A program made the translations under genes and the position numbers. The notes beneath the pieces were generated by a model. That model searched no databases and was not told where the DNA came from. It saw only the letters and a list, made by a program, of their open reading frames with translations. 64,000 nucleotides of DNA, from assembly GCA_019009955.1 (NCBI GenBank), contig CM032232.1, forward strand, positions 135,008,501 through 135,072,500, written 5' to 3'. The first letter of the stretch is position 1; each line of letters begins with the position of its first letter. Source of the DNA: Riptortus pedestris. Its lineage: Eukaryota > Arthropoda > Insecta > Hemiptera > Alydidae. This document shows, piece after piece, positions 13,346 through 26,841 of this stretch.

Positions 13346-14642
13346 GTAAGTAGCTGATCCCTGAGGGGAGATCTCTTATTCCCGAATGTCCATCGATCCT
13401 ACCCAGGAGAACACGAATTATCTATCTATAAAGTCCGTCACGGAAGGACTGAGTAAACTAAGAAGATACCCCTTATGTTGGAATGACACTACTGACTTTA
13501 TCTCGCCATATATATTCCCTATTATCAAAAAATATATATCAGATGAGTAGAAGTGGGCGGTCAATATAATCTTAATATATGACGTGATCACACTAACTAT
13601 TATAAGTGTGGTTTACTGAATACTAACATCTAAAAAAATTCCATTAACGCACTTGATCTTTAGTTTTACATAAAACTATAATATTCAAAAATATGACGTT
13701 TGATACCGATCAAACAAAAATTACCGCTAGAGCGGTAACAGATAAATATATGCATATATATAATTTTGAACGCAAGACGTTCAAAATTATATATCTTTCG
13801 TTGTCTTCTAGGTAGGATAGATAGACATTTGTGGACATTTTTCGAAAAGTCCGTCATGCAGGGGCTGCGTAAACTAAGCAGATTTCCCTCGGGAAGTTTA
13901 GTAACAGATAAATATACATACTGCTAACACAACTACACCGTGAATAAATACAAACGGAAATAAGAAATGTTTCATCCAATTTCAATAACCTGCCGACAGG
14001 AAGCGTTAGGTTAGAAATGTAAACAAACGGGTCGTCCCGGCTCACACCGGAAAGAAAAACAATTACTGAAATATATCAGAATATAACACATTATTTTATT
14101 GAGAGCTATTTACTATATCTAGTACTGTAATTAATAATGAGTCAGAATAATTGTTATCTCAATCAATAAAATTTTAGTAGTTCAAAACTTTAAGATGGGG
14201 GGGGGGTCGCCAGGGCATATTTGGATGTATCTCGTATAATAAAGGTCTCTTGAATACAATTTTTGGTATTTAAACTTCCAATAATGTGATTTATTATGTA
14301 GCAGAGTATTGTTTACGTAACATGAGTAGAAGTGGCGGTTTGCTGAAAACTGAAAAATGCAAATATCTCGGTTAATATTCAAGATAGAGAATAAACGTAT
14401 ATAACAATATTTATAGTAAATTTAATTTGCAATAAGATTGGTTCTATACCATTTTTCGATCCGATGCATAATAACGGAGATATTTCGAATTTTCGAAAAT
14501 CCCCCCCTTTAAACCCCCCCCCCCCCTCCCTCTGGTCCGATTTCAGCCATTAACGAACTTGATCTGTCTTTTTACGTAAAACGGTTAAATATCGAGTTTC
14601 GTAACGATTAAACAAAAATTGCGACCGCTAGAGCGGTAACAG

Positions 14643-14720
<78 letters not shown>

Positions 14721-15349
14721 TTTTGAACGGACCTCATTTTCGTCATCTACTAGGTAGGATCGATGGACATTTGAAGAAAAATTTCGAAAATTCCGTCATG
14801 AGTACAACCTCAATAGCTGATTTCCCTTAAGGGAAATCTGCTAAAAACGTGTCACGTTTACAAGCTCAATAGCTGATGTCCCTTAAGGGAAATATGCTAA
14901 ATAACGCCTAAAAGTAAACCGGAGAGGGTGTTAAACATATTTTCGTTATTGTTTGACGGATCAATCTTTGTATATAATCAATCTTGTTTCAAATTTATAT
15001 TCCTATAAATGTAATTTTGAGTACATTTTTTCTATCGTGACTATCGAATTATTTGCATTTTACTGATTTCAGCCTTCAGTCTCCCCCCCCCCTTTAGTAA
15101 TCGCATGTTAGCAGTGAGTCAATATACCGGTAATCATTTTAACCAAACCATCTTAAATACCAACTAGTATTGTCAACGGACTTTTTATTTAAATGTGGGA
15201 CAAATGAAATTTTCATCCACAAAATATAATTTATTATTCAATTATTTTACTTTAAATATAGGCATCGTATTAAGAATACTGTATTGGTATAATGTGAAAC
15301 CCACAGACTTCTTGAATGTAGAATTTTTCTTTCAATATCATCAGTTTTC

Positions 15350-15419
<70 letters not shown>

Positions 15420-18400
15420 AAATAGTATTTCATTAAACACAGATAAAAATACTCTCTAATGGTTCATGTAAATTAAAAGGTTCAAGGTTAGTTATACAAT
15501 TAATAATATCTATTTACAAATATAATTTGAGTGGAAATCTGTAATATTCGTTAGCATGCTCAGCTCTTATTCTTTGTCGTTTGGCGCTTGCTTACTTCGG
15601 CATTTGTGTATGAGGTTCTGTGTTTTTGTGCATGTGGGTATTTGTCCTTTCACGTATTTGTGTATTGATTGATTGAATATGATGTTCCTGCATATCTCAT
15701 GCACTGAAGAACCTCGCCAATGAATTGATAAAAATGTTGTATTTCTTAAAACGTACCCAAGTTGCGAATGAAAATTCTGGTAAGGCGATGTTTTAACACT
15801 TCGGCTTATAGGCCTTTGGCGGTTTCGTTTAAGGGATTTATATTCAAAGAACATTTGTTTTCGCATAAATAAAAATAAACCATGCAACTATGTTAATTTT
15901 AAACGGAGGGCGAATGGACGAGTTTTTGAAGGTTTACATCCTTCCCTAAACGCCATTTGAATTTTAAATCAGATTATAAAGGTGTCACTGCAGTTGGTTT
16001 GAATTTCTAACTAGGAAGGAAAAATAAAAATATATTTATTTTTATTTTATTGGTACTTCTTTTTTCCAATTTTCTTGGATATGGGCAGGCTATCAGCAAA
16101 GTGTTTGCATAATTTATATTTATCAGGTCAACAATTTATGGAATCCTGTGGATATATCTGTATAGGTATTTTATTATTTTCTCAATCAATGAACTCTTTA
16201 GGGATTCGTTTTATACGAAAATCTCTATTCAGAAATCGTATAATTTATTTATAATTTTTTTGCTAGTCTGAATTTTAAGAATTCTTCTTGAGAGATGATA
16301 TTCCTAGCAAACTTGTAATAATACTAATTACCAGAAAACTAGTTTTGGAACATTTTTCGGAAGCCACTAGTTCTGGTGATTAAGTTCATCACTTCAGAAT
16401 ATTCATGAGCATTTTGTCTGAACCAGTGAATTTTAGAATTCATTATATTTTTTTGTTTTTTTACATATATAAAGTTTTAGTTTATTTTGAGTTCTTTCGC
16501 TTGTAGCCCTTGTAGAGTTGTCCTCCTACTGTTTACCGGTCCTAAGTTCGTATTCCAGTGTTTTATCTTAGTTATTATTTTAGAATAACATTAGTAGACG
16601 TCTATCTCCTCTGATATGTGTTCTTCTGTTGTAGTCTTCATCAGGAACAATTACAAAACTACATAACTTCAATCGTAACTCGGTTTGCAAACAGTAAATT
16701 CAGTAATAGGGATGTGTTACTGGTCCTAATCATTAATTAAATTGTCTGTGAAAATTTGTCTGAGCAAAAAAAAATTATTTAGTGACGAACGTATTAAATA
16801 AAATCTTTAGCCCCACTCCGGCTGGAAAAGGGTAACTTGTAGATAACTCGTCCTATATATTCACCATAGTAGCATAAAGTGGACGTTAATAATCAGCATT
16901 TAACAATAGAAAACCCAACTCTCGTGCTTCAGTGGTTATGTAAAGAGAAAAATATTCATGAAAAATGTGATTTATTAACATCCACTTTGTGCAACTAAGG
17001 CAAAAATTTTTATCAACACGTTACCACTCTTCTCTAGCCAGGTTGGGGGACAAAGCTTTTGTTTAATCAGTTCGGCACTAAATAAAATATTAATAAATTA
17101 AATAAATAATAAAATGCCCAGGTGAGGATCGAACTCACGACTCTAGGTTTACCATGCGAGATCAGGACCTAACACCTTAACCACATGGTTAACCTGAGCC
17201 GCCAACTATGAAAGAGAGGTATCAAACATTGTTCAGGGGCACGTAACTTCATCCCTAGCAATTTTTTTTAATTTTTGTTGCTACCACTATTTTATCATTC
17301 ATATATTTGCTGCCCAATATAACCTTCTTCCCTACTTGCCTGGTTTGGTTGCCTGTTTTCTTATTCGTTCCATCCACGTAAGGTTTAAGGAAATTTGTTG
17401 ATACACATAAGTATATCCGTTTTTCACAGTAGAGATAGGGTTGAGAAAATAGATACTATATTTCATTATAGAATGGATTAAACAAATCCTATCCAATGTT
17501 ATTAGTCTGGTCATGAAAGATGACAACCTATTTCCCAAAAATACGTTTTTTCAGGCTACATTTCTTCTTGTGTAAATGATCTCAATCTGCCAATCCCATA
17601 AGTATATTCTAGTCGGAGTTTAAGTAAATTAAATCTTCTTTGATGAAAGGTTCATGAGAGTACTCTCAAGTTATTCCTTGTGCAAAATAAAACATTTGAG
17701 TTAAATTTACTTGGAGATGTTGCTGCCCCCCGGTTTCCGAAAAGTGATTAGCGAGGTAGAAAACTGAAGAAATATCACTGAATTTTGATAAATATACGAC
17801 TTATGGCAAAAATATTTGTGTACATTTTATCCCAGAAATTTGGATAATTTTTTTTTTATTTTTGTATTAAGCCTCATATATGTGTATATTTAAATATTGG
17901 AATGATCCTTATTTTTGAGTATCAAGAATTCACGATTAAACGTTAATATTTACACATCGTTAATAATTCTGTTTCTATCAATGCTATCTTTTTAAAACTT
18001 TCTCAAGTAGGGGAAGGAAAAATACTAAACCGCAATCAATATAAATTACAGTGAAACTTATATGTCTTTCCTTTCATTGCCACACTCTTACAAAGTTTCC
18101 AGTTTATTTATTTTTTCGTCTAACATAATTATTTTCTGTATTTCTGCTCAGGCGACAAATGACGGTCTAAAAGTAAAATCCTTCGTGTTGGATCCGCTTT
18201 GAAAAAGCATATTTTCCATTTCCTGGGGAGACTTTTTTTGTTTTAACTATTTCTTCCTGTGTGACACATGACATTAAATTTAATATGACCGTTGAGTGAT
18301 ATAATTGCTTGAAGTGAACATTTTGCGACTAGAAATGGTCAAAACGAGAACGAACGGCTGACACTATTAAAGCTAAAGTTCGATAAAACTCGTAAAATAC

Positions 18401-21400
18401 ACTGATAATAATGTTTATTATATAACATTTACGATCCGGATTATATTTATGTATATTTTATTAATAGTTCCTTGTTTTCAAACCGTTTCCTCCATTAACG
18501 CACTTAAGTTTTAAGTTTACCCGAATCGTTTAATTGCTGTACATTTAAAAGCATTGTATTTCCTAGAGCACTTAGTAACTGATATGCGAATTGTAGATGT
18601 CACCTCCTATGTTTATATATATAAAGTAGTACCTGTACTTTTTAGCCCTGAAGAAAATAAAATAAATATTCTCGAAATATTGGAATGAACTAAGATTTTT
18701 TCACTAACACTGACCAAAACTCTAAAAAACAACGACACCATATAATATATATTTATGGCAAACCTGCTAAAACAACCAGGATATTGCTTTAGTTTATAGA
18801 GATTGCCTGTTTTGTCTATAAATTAGCTTGTCTTTTGAAACAGATTATAACTAGAATTTTTTCTAAAGGAATCATGGAGCTGAATCTTACTGGAACCTTG
18901 TAGATCTTCTGACCGTTGTTGATTTGGAATACCAAAGGATCTGTCTGATGGAAGTTGACGTGTCCTACTTTATCTTTTTACGTTTGTACGAGTCAGCTTT
19001 CATTAAACCGAATCTCTTCATTTCCATATTCATTTCCTACCTTACTCTTTCTCGAATATAAATTATAATTATAAATTTCAGGTTTCTCCGTGAGTTGTAT
19101 GTCGTCGCTATGCTATGTGCATGAGAGTTACGGTCCCTTTTGTTCTGTTGACTGGGGTATATTTATTGGACTAATCTTCATGGCTTTTATTCTCTTCAAT
19201 TCATCCTTGATCAGAACCAACTACTAAGTGGCACTTGTAATCTAAACCATTGCAACGCTTTCCAGTATTGCGTTTAATCTGTTGTTAATGCCCTTCAATA
19301 TTTCTGCGATGCTGCATTTAAAAAAGCAAAATTTGCCTATTGATTTCATAGAATGTACGCCCAGAAATATGTAGTTCATAATATACTCGAGTCAATTCCT
19401 TATTTGGCTTCTTAGTTTATTTACCTAGATGAATAGGTACTTCATTAGGCTATTAATTATATTGATTGGACTCAGGGCGCGATTTTCGAAATATTTCCTT
19501 AAACGTCCATTGATCCTACTTATAAATTTAATCTACAATTGGATTCTATGCATTCTTTTGTATTTTAAGTATTAAGCGCGTTATTCGTACTGTCTTGTTT
19601 TCTACCTTCAGTAACCGGTTTTAGATATAAATAGAGAATATGTGGGGAATTTGATCACAAATGAGTTATACCAGTACTTGGGAAATCTGTTTAGTTTACA
19701 CAGCCTAAACTGTGATAGACTTTTTTATTGGACCTATGAAACGTAATATACAGCTTTAAGAGCTTTAGTTTATGTTTTTACTCATTATTTACTTCGTGCA
19801 TTCTCAGATGGAAATACAACCATACGTAATTTCCATAACTCAAAAAAAAAAAAAAAATCAGTGATGAGTTGCTCTTTTAAAAACTTTCTTACAAGCAGCA
19901 CGGCGAAGTAGTATTTCTCAACATTTATGAACGTATATGATCATAAATTTCTATTTATGAAGACACATTAGGCATATGGGCCAGTAGTATGTCTGTTATG
20001 ACGTGTCAGTAAGTTAGGTTGAAAGGTGGAATATTAAGACCAGTTATAATTTAATCGAACATATCTCTGAGCGGCATTGACACACTTATGCATTCCGATT
20101 TGCATTGAGAAACGTTTCACTTTTGTCTTTATATGCACTGGATACGTTTAAACTTCCGTGGGTGTAGGTGTCTGGATATGAGGTTATAAAAACTATCTGT
20201 ACAAAATAAGATAATCATTGTTGACTATAAATATTACGAAGCCATTTAATGCGTAAATTTCTTGATTACTGCAAGTAATAAATTTTATTATTTCGATTTG
20301 AGTTTGGTGGCATATGTGTTAACCCGGACTAGATATAATCATTAGAAGTAGCAAAAATCACTTTTAGTCCTTAATCAGTGAATGTGGCGTATAACGTTAG
20401 ACCAGGGAGGAAAATGCAAAAATATAAGCAGACAAAGGATCCTACTAATATAGAACACTTTCCTACAAAGATATGTGTTAATGTGTTTTGAAAAATTAAA
20501 ATATTTGTAAAAAATTAAAATGATCTATAATCTTTATGGGTTAGACAATTTTAAAAGGGGCTGAAGATTGCCATGTGAGTTAAGCGTTGGCTTTAATATC
20601 ATATTGTAAACTAGAGGGGCTAGAGTAGTGGGTGGAGTTCGATTCCCGCCAGACTTAAATATATGTGTGTGAGTGTGTCTGTTAACGCTCTTGCGGTCGC
20701 AATTTTTGTCTGATCTTTACCAAGCTCGTTATTTAAATTTGTTATGTCAAAATTAAGATCAAGGGATTAAAGTGGGAGAATTTTGAAATATCTCCGTTGT
20801 TATGCTTCAGATCGAAAAATTGTATAGAATCAATTTTACTGCAAACGTAAGGTTTTATAAATGTTATATACATGGTTTCTACATATTGAATATGAACCGA
20901 GATATATCCATATTATAGTTTTCGGCAAGCAGTAAACCCCCACTCCTACTCATTAACTATAAGCTGTTTGTTATATCATGAACCACTTCATTTCAAGGTT
21001 AAATACCAAATATGGTTTTCATTCATCAATTAAAATATTTTGTTCTTACCTCGAATATGTTTATGTAATCTATACCATACTCGATGTTTAGCCGTTTCAG
21101 TCAACACTAAAAGTCATATTTTTATTAGTTGATATCGGAGTTGGAATATGGTTTAGAGAGAGGGAACCAATCTTGTTAAACCTATCTTAGATTTCCTACA
21201 ATTGTTGCTCTATGCATTTTTTGGTATTTCAAGTATTAAACACGTACATTCTTTTTTTCTGCCTTGAGTAACCCTTCTACTCATCGGTTTTATACATATG
21301 AATAGAGAATACGTGGTGAGATGAGATCACAAGTGTTATATCAGAAATTGGGAAATTTGCTTAGTTTACGCACCCCCTGCATGACGGACTTTTATTTTAA

Positions 21401-24400
21401 TGGAAATTAGATTTATTTGATCCCAAGAACAATAAATAATAAATTCGTCAATATTCGTTAATAGGCATTCCACGCGTGCTTAAACAATAAAAGTGACTAA
21501 TTTGAAGACAATAAATTCATTATTTATAGCTTTCGATTATCCTGTATTTATATTTCTAAGAGAAACCATTATTATATCAAATAATGTTCAGCAAATCGGA
21601 AATTTAATCATAAATTCGCTCTACGTGCTTATGTTTCGGGCAAAACAAATGAATGGAAGTACTTTTATTATTCATGTTACACGGTGTTGTGTTACTGATG
21701 AATAAGATGGGATGATTTTCTGTATCCAATCTTCAGATTTCCATGGTAAACCATTTCTACTTGAACCCGTCAACAACGGGGAACAGGACTAGTTTATCAA
21801 TAAGACACTTTTCAAATATTTACCTTACTATCAATAAATAAGTTTATAAATTTAACGAAAAATAAAAGAACCATTAGAAAACATCCAATGCCTTACAGTT
21901 TAGCATTCGGTAGGTGGGGGGGGGGATAAGACATTTAAATGAGGTCTATAAAATATAACTATTGCCATGTGAGTTAAGGCGTTGGTCTAAACAAACTTGG
22001 TAAATCTAGAGGCATGGGTGCGGTTCCCTTGTGGGCAACAGGAATTTATTTAGTGAACAATTCACTAAATGAAATCCTTAGGCCAAACCTGGCTTGAAAA
22101 GAGTGGTAACCTACAGAGTGACGCTAATAAAAATGTTATTTGTTGAACGTTCAGTTTGTGCAGCAAAAGCGGGTTATCTAGCAAACGGGTTATCTACAGG
22201 TTATCACCATTTGCTAGGCAGTGTGGGACTAAGCAGTTTCTTTAATGAGTTAGTTACAAAATGATTTCCTATTGCGCAGGCTCGACTAGTTTCTAAGTGA
22301 GATTAAGACTAACGCCTCAACTCACACGGCTAACCTGAACTCCGGGCGTTAATAAATAATAATAACTATAATAAGCTGATATTATTGACATTCCCGTACC
22401 CATTGATGAGAATATTCGAAAATCCTATGCCGAAAAATTAAGAAAATATCAAGAATTGGCTATTGAGCTCAAGGAAGTATACAACCTGAAATCTGCCATT
22501 TACTGAGTATAAACCTCCCCCAAAATAATAATAATAACAAAAATAATCTGATATGATATATTACAGTCCACATGATGAGAATATTCGAAAATACTATGCC
22601 GAAAAATTTAGAAAGTATCAAGAATTGGCTATTGAGCTTAAAGAAGTATACAATCTGAAGTCTGCTCTAGTTACGGCTATTGTAGTAATTTCAAATGGGC
22701 CCGTGCCAAAAACCACAACCAAGAATTTAAATCTGCCAACAAAAATGATAAAACTTCATTTTTAAATTAGGCGCTGGGAGTTGTGACAGATTTCATATTA
22801 TTGTAACAAATAAGAAGTACATAGGAGCCACCCCATGTTGTAGGGTGAGCAGCTAGTAGCGTAAAAGAGAGACGTGAAGCGGACGCTAAAAAAGGCTTTC
22901 TTCCCATAGCCTTGGAGAGGTCATTAGCCACCCTCATTGGAGTTGTCCTTTAGCCCGACGTACGCCATTACGTAAACTCTTGTCAGTTTCTTCACTTTCA
23001 TCTCACACAGGGGCTAGCCTCAGCTTTGTTAATTTGCTTTAATTGATTAGTGTCGCAGAAGTCCTGAATTGATAGATCTCTGATAGTTCTGTTACAGATG
23101 TCATCTATAATCATCGAGTCAACTTGACTTGTAGATTAAATGTCCTATACAGGATCCTGTAAGATTAAACGTCCACTTCACTCTTCAAAAAGAACATTTT
23201 TCGCCTTGAATGTTATTCATCTAGAATAAATAGCATCAATCGTATAATAAAATCTATGTTCTCAATTTCGTTGGCTGAACTCCCCTATATCCAACCTAAA
23301 CTATTAACCCCCGATTCGGAAGCCTCCTTCTCGTCAACGGCACCGCGACCTCCCCTGCACAGCGTCGGCGTTTCAATTTTTGGAAGAGCATTTTTGATAT
23401 TAGGTGTTGAATCTGGATGTACTGTTTCCTACAACCTCGTGCAGATAGTCACTGTGTGAATAGCAGTTATGAAATGATTTCTTTTGAAAGAGTAATAAAT
23501 TAGGCAACAACTTAGTGTGCCTCCGACATACATGTTTGTGTAGGCCGAGGGTGGAAACAGTGAGCAGATACCTAGCCGACAGGCCTTAACTGGTACTTAC
23601 TTATCCAATCACACCACCAGTGTATTAATAAGGGAGGTCATAATTCCTACCACTTAACTCCTCCCAGAACTTAAGACAACCATCCCACCAGAGAATGAGA
23701 TGGCCTCATTACATATGACCGAGGGTTTTACGAAGTACCTCATCTTCGATATACTGTGAGTATCACTATTGGTTTAGTGTTAGGAAGTTGTAAGAGATTT
23801 ATGTCAAGAGGTCCTTCGAACTTTTGGAATTTGGTCTTCAGACCGTTTACGAGAAAATAACTTAAGATATATAAGATTATGAGTAATCAGATTTGATCGA
23901 AAATATCAAAGAAAACTTTAATGGCTCAATAATTTCATATCCTTAGCGTTAGTTAGAGGAACAAACATTCAGAGTCGACTTTTGGTTATTCCAAATACTT
24001 TTATGTTCCTCATTCTCTCTTAAATACCTTCTGAATACTGTTAATGATATCTGCCCTTTGTACTAACTTACTTCTATATGTCCTTAGAGTTTCATCTGCA
24101 ACCGTCTTAGACCGCAGTTGGGAGTTTCTTTCTTCAAACCCTTAGCCATTGCAAGTCCACCCCTCAGGCTATCCTGAAACTTTTGCCTTCTCATTCCTAA
24201 TGCACCATCCATTTTGCGCTGCAGTTTGAGTTCATTACCCGAATGTCTCCTAACCCCTAAATTCGCTCTTCTTTGTGGGGCAAATGATAAACCGGCTCAC
24301 ACGGCCATCAGATATGTATTGTTTCCCACCCTCTCTCTTACTGATCCAGTACTTTTCTCGAGGGTCTTCTTTCCCAGATCAGCAGAGTTCTACTATTATC

Positions 24401-26807
24401 TTTTATAAGAGTTCGCGTTTCTCTCTCATTCGCAGCTGTTGGTTCTGGTGGCTGACTTGGATATTTGTGTTATCCCAAGCTCTTAAATCAGAGGAATTTT
24501 CCAGGGCCTAGAACTATCAGGTTATCCCAAACATTATTTTTCTATCTGCTTCTCCAAGAATAAATTCCTAAAAACGTGAACTAGGGGTTATATGGTTCTT
24601 GGTATTTTGTAAACTTATTCAAAGTCCTAGATCTTGTACTGCCCTTACGAATTCCTCCAGAGCTCTACCTCACGCTACTTCTTGTAGAGAAATGGCTTCA
24701 GCATACCCCATGTCTGTCATACTCATGGCCACGAGGTTTTTCCTTCTTTTTCGGACTTCCACTTCCAAGGCGAGGTTAAATAATACAGATGATAATGGGC
24801 CCCTTTGTCTTTAGCCTCCAGACCTTCAGTGTCATCCTCGATAAGATTGATAGAATGACTGTATACCTTCCGCAACATATGACTGTCGATCTTGCATTTG
24901 CAAGGATTTCGCGAAGAGATGACTTATGCTTGATCTTCGTAGTAGATCTATGATTCTTCAGATTTTTTTTAAGCTTAATATTTCTGTGTATAAAACATTT
25001 CTGAGAGAATCTCAGTGGTATTTATTGAAAACATGACAAAACCTCTCCACTAAGCTAAATATACATACTTTCTATTTCTCAAGAAATTAATTAGACCCAT
25101 GATCGTATGTTGCCATTAAAGATGAGAGAAATGAGGCTGGAAGAGAAACGATCCCTTTCGTGGGTGAAGAGATTCAATGAGAATTAATCTCTGAAAGACA
25201 TGACCTTTTAACAATTCGAGTAATGCAGCTAATGAGAGTCCGGGAAATCTCAATGAAAGCAATAGTTAATTTTCCCCTCAATTATAATGCTATGTGTTGA
25301 GCCTCTTATGTGAAACAAAATATTATTTTTATTAGATATTTTATTCCTTAATCTTTTCCATTTTTTCTCCTGCTTTGATAATGTTAACTAAAAATCGTTC
25401 AATTCTAGGCAAGTTGGCTTACCAATGCTGATAGTTGCTAAAATGTTATTTATTAACGTCTACTCCATGCCACTAAGTCTGATCGGGACCAATTATCTAC
25501 AGGTTAGCACCTTTCGGTATACGATTTTTTTTTTTTAAATTTGTGTAACTGGGAGCCTAAGTGTAAGATGGTCTCCTGAGGGGATTAAAATACAAAATAG
25601 CGAATCAGGGCATTTTTTGTTCATGGTTAAAAAAAAAAAAAATCAGTCGCTGAATTACGTTTTATGACATTTCTTAATGTGAGCTGATATACGCATATTC
25701 CAGAACCTCTTATAGAACTCTGGCGATAGTAAAAACAAATTCAATAAACATACGTTATTTTAATGCTGTAAAGATATTTCTATTATTAATTGATAAAGAG
25801 CATGTTACCCCTTCCCCCATATCTTTATTACCAATCCGTACATTGTGCCAATTGCCACTCACGCGAAGTATTTTGGTTAAATTAAAAAATAAATATAAAA
25901 CGTTTGATTCGACTAATAGAAACAGATACCACACTCTCTTAGGAAAATTTTGCATGATCCCAACGCAAATACAGGTATTATACTGCTCCTCTAAACCAAC
26001 AAAATGTAATATAAACGTGTTTAATATCGTTGTTTAATAATTGTAGGTGCTAATTTGTTATTGGAGGAATGCCCATTAAATTCTGCAATATTGAATGTGA
26101 TAAATGTAATAGGAAATTAGTTAGGATTGCTGCGGCTGTGGTATTTTATTGTTTGGTGGATGTAAACTCATTTGCCTTTGTGAATTAAATTATTGTTTTG
26201 ACTGTTCAGAGATAGTCTTATTGCATCATCAACTTTAAAATGCAATTTCATCCTTCGATCTCTCTTCCTGAGTAATAAAATAAACAATACGTTTGCGCAT
26301 TAATAATTGAAGCAGAAGTTAAGTTTATTATTTTATGCCGCCTGTAAGTCTATAACATTTCAATCTGTCTAACTTACTTCTACGATCCTCTAAGGCTGAG
26401 AACGGCTTTGATAGCCCCAGCTATTGTTAGATTACCTCATAATAAGGTTAAATCAGCTGTATATTCTATCTAAGTACCTATCAGTACGTCTTATTCTCAG
26501 GGTTGCGAACAATCCCCCGGTCATGCTGAGTAAGTATCTGTAGGCCTTTGTGCTCAGCTCATTTACAAAATTGGATATCATTCCCAGCTCTTACCTACAC
26601 TTATGTTATTGGAGCAATAATTGAAAACGACAAAGTTGCAAAAGCCACTTTTGAAAATTGTTTCGGACTAACAAATTCCTCTTAGAATAATCTGGCTCAA
26701 TTCCATAAATATTGGTCTATATATGTTTTGCAGATTTCCCTTAAGGGATTGAGGTATTACTCATGGCGCGATTTTCGGAAACTTTCCTTGAATGTTTTCG
26801 ATCTTGA

Positions 26808-26841
<34 letters not shown>

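Noticed and set aside
15567..15887. 106-codon minus-strand ORF
   Set aside because: No domain, no exon signals; composition fits chance in repeat-derived DNA.
24214..24814. Three plus-strand ORFs of 64-78 codons
   Set aside because: They lie opposite the decayed minus-strand reverse transcriptase, whose motifs are recognisable.
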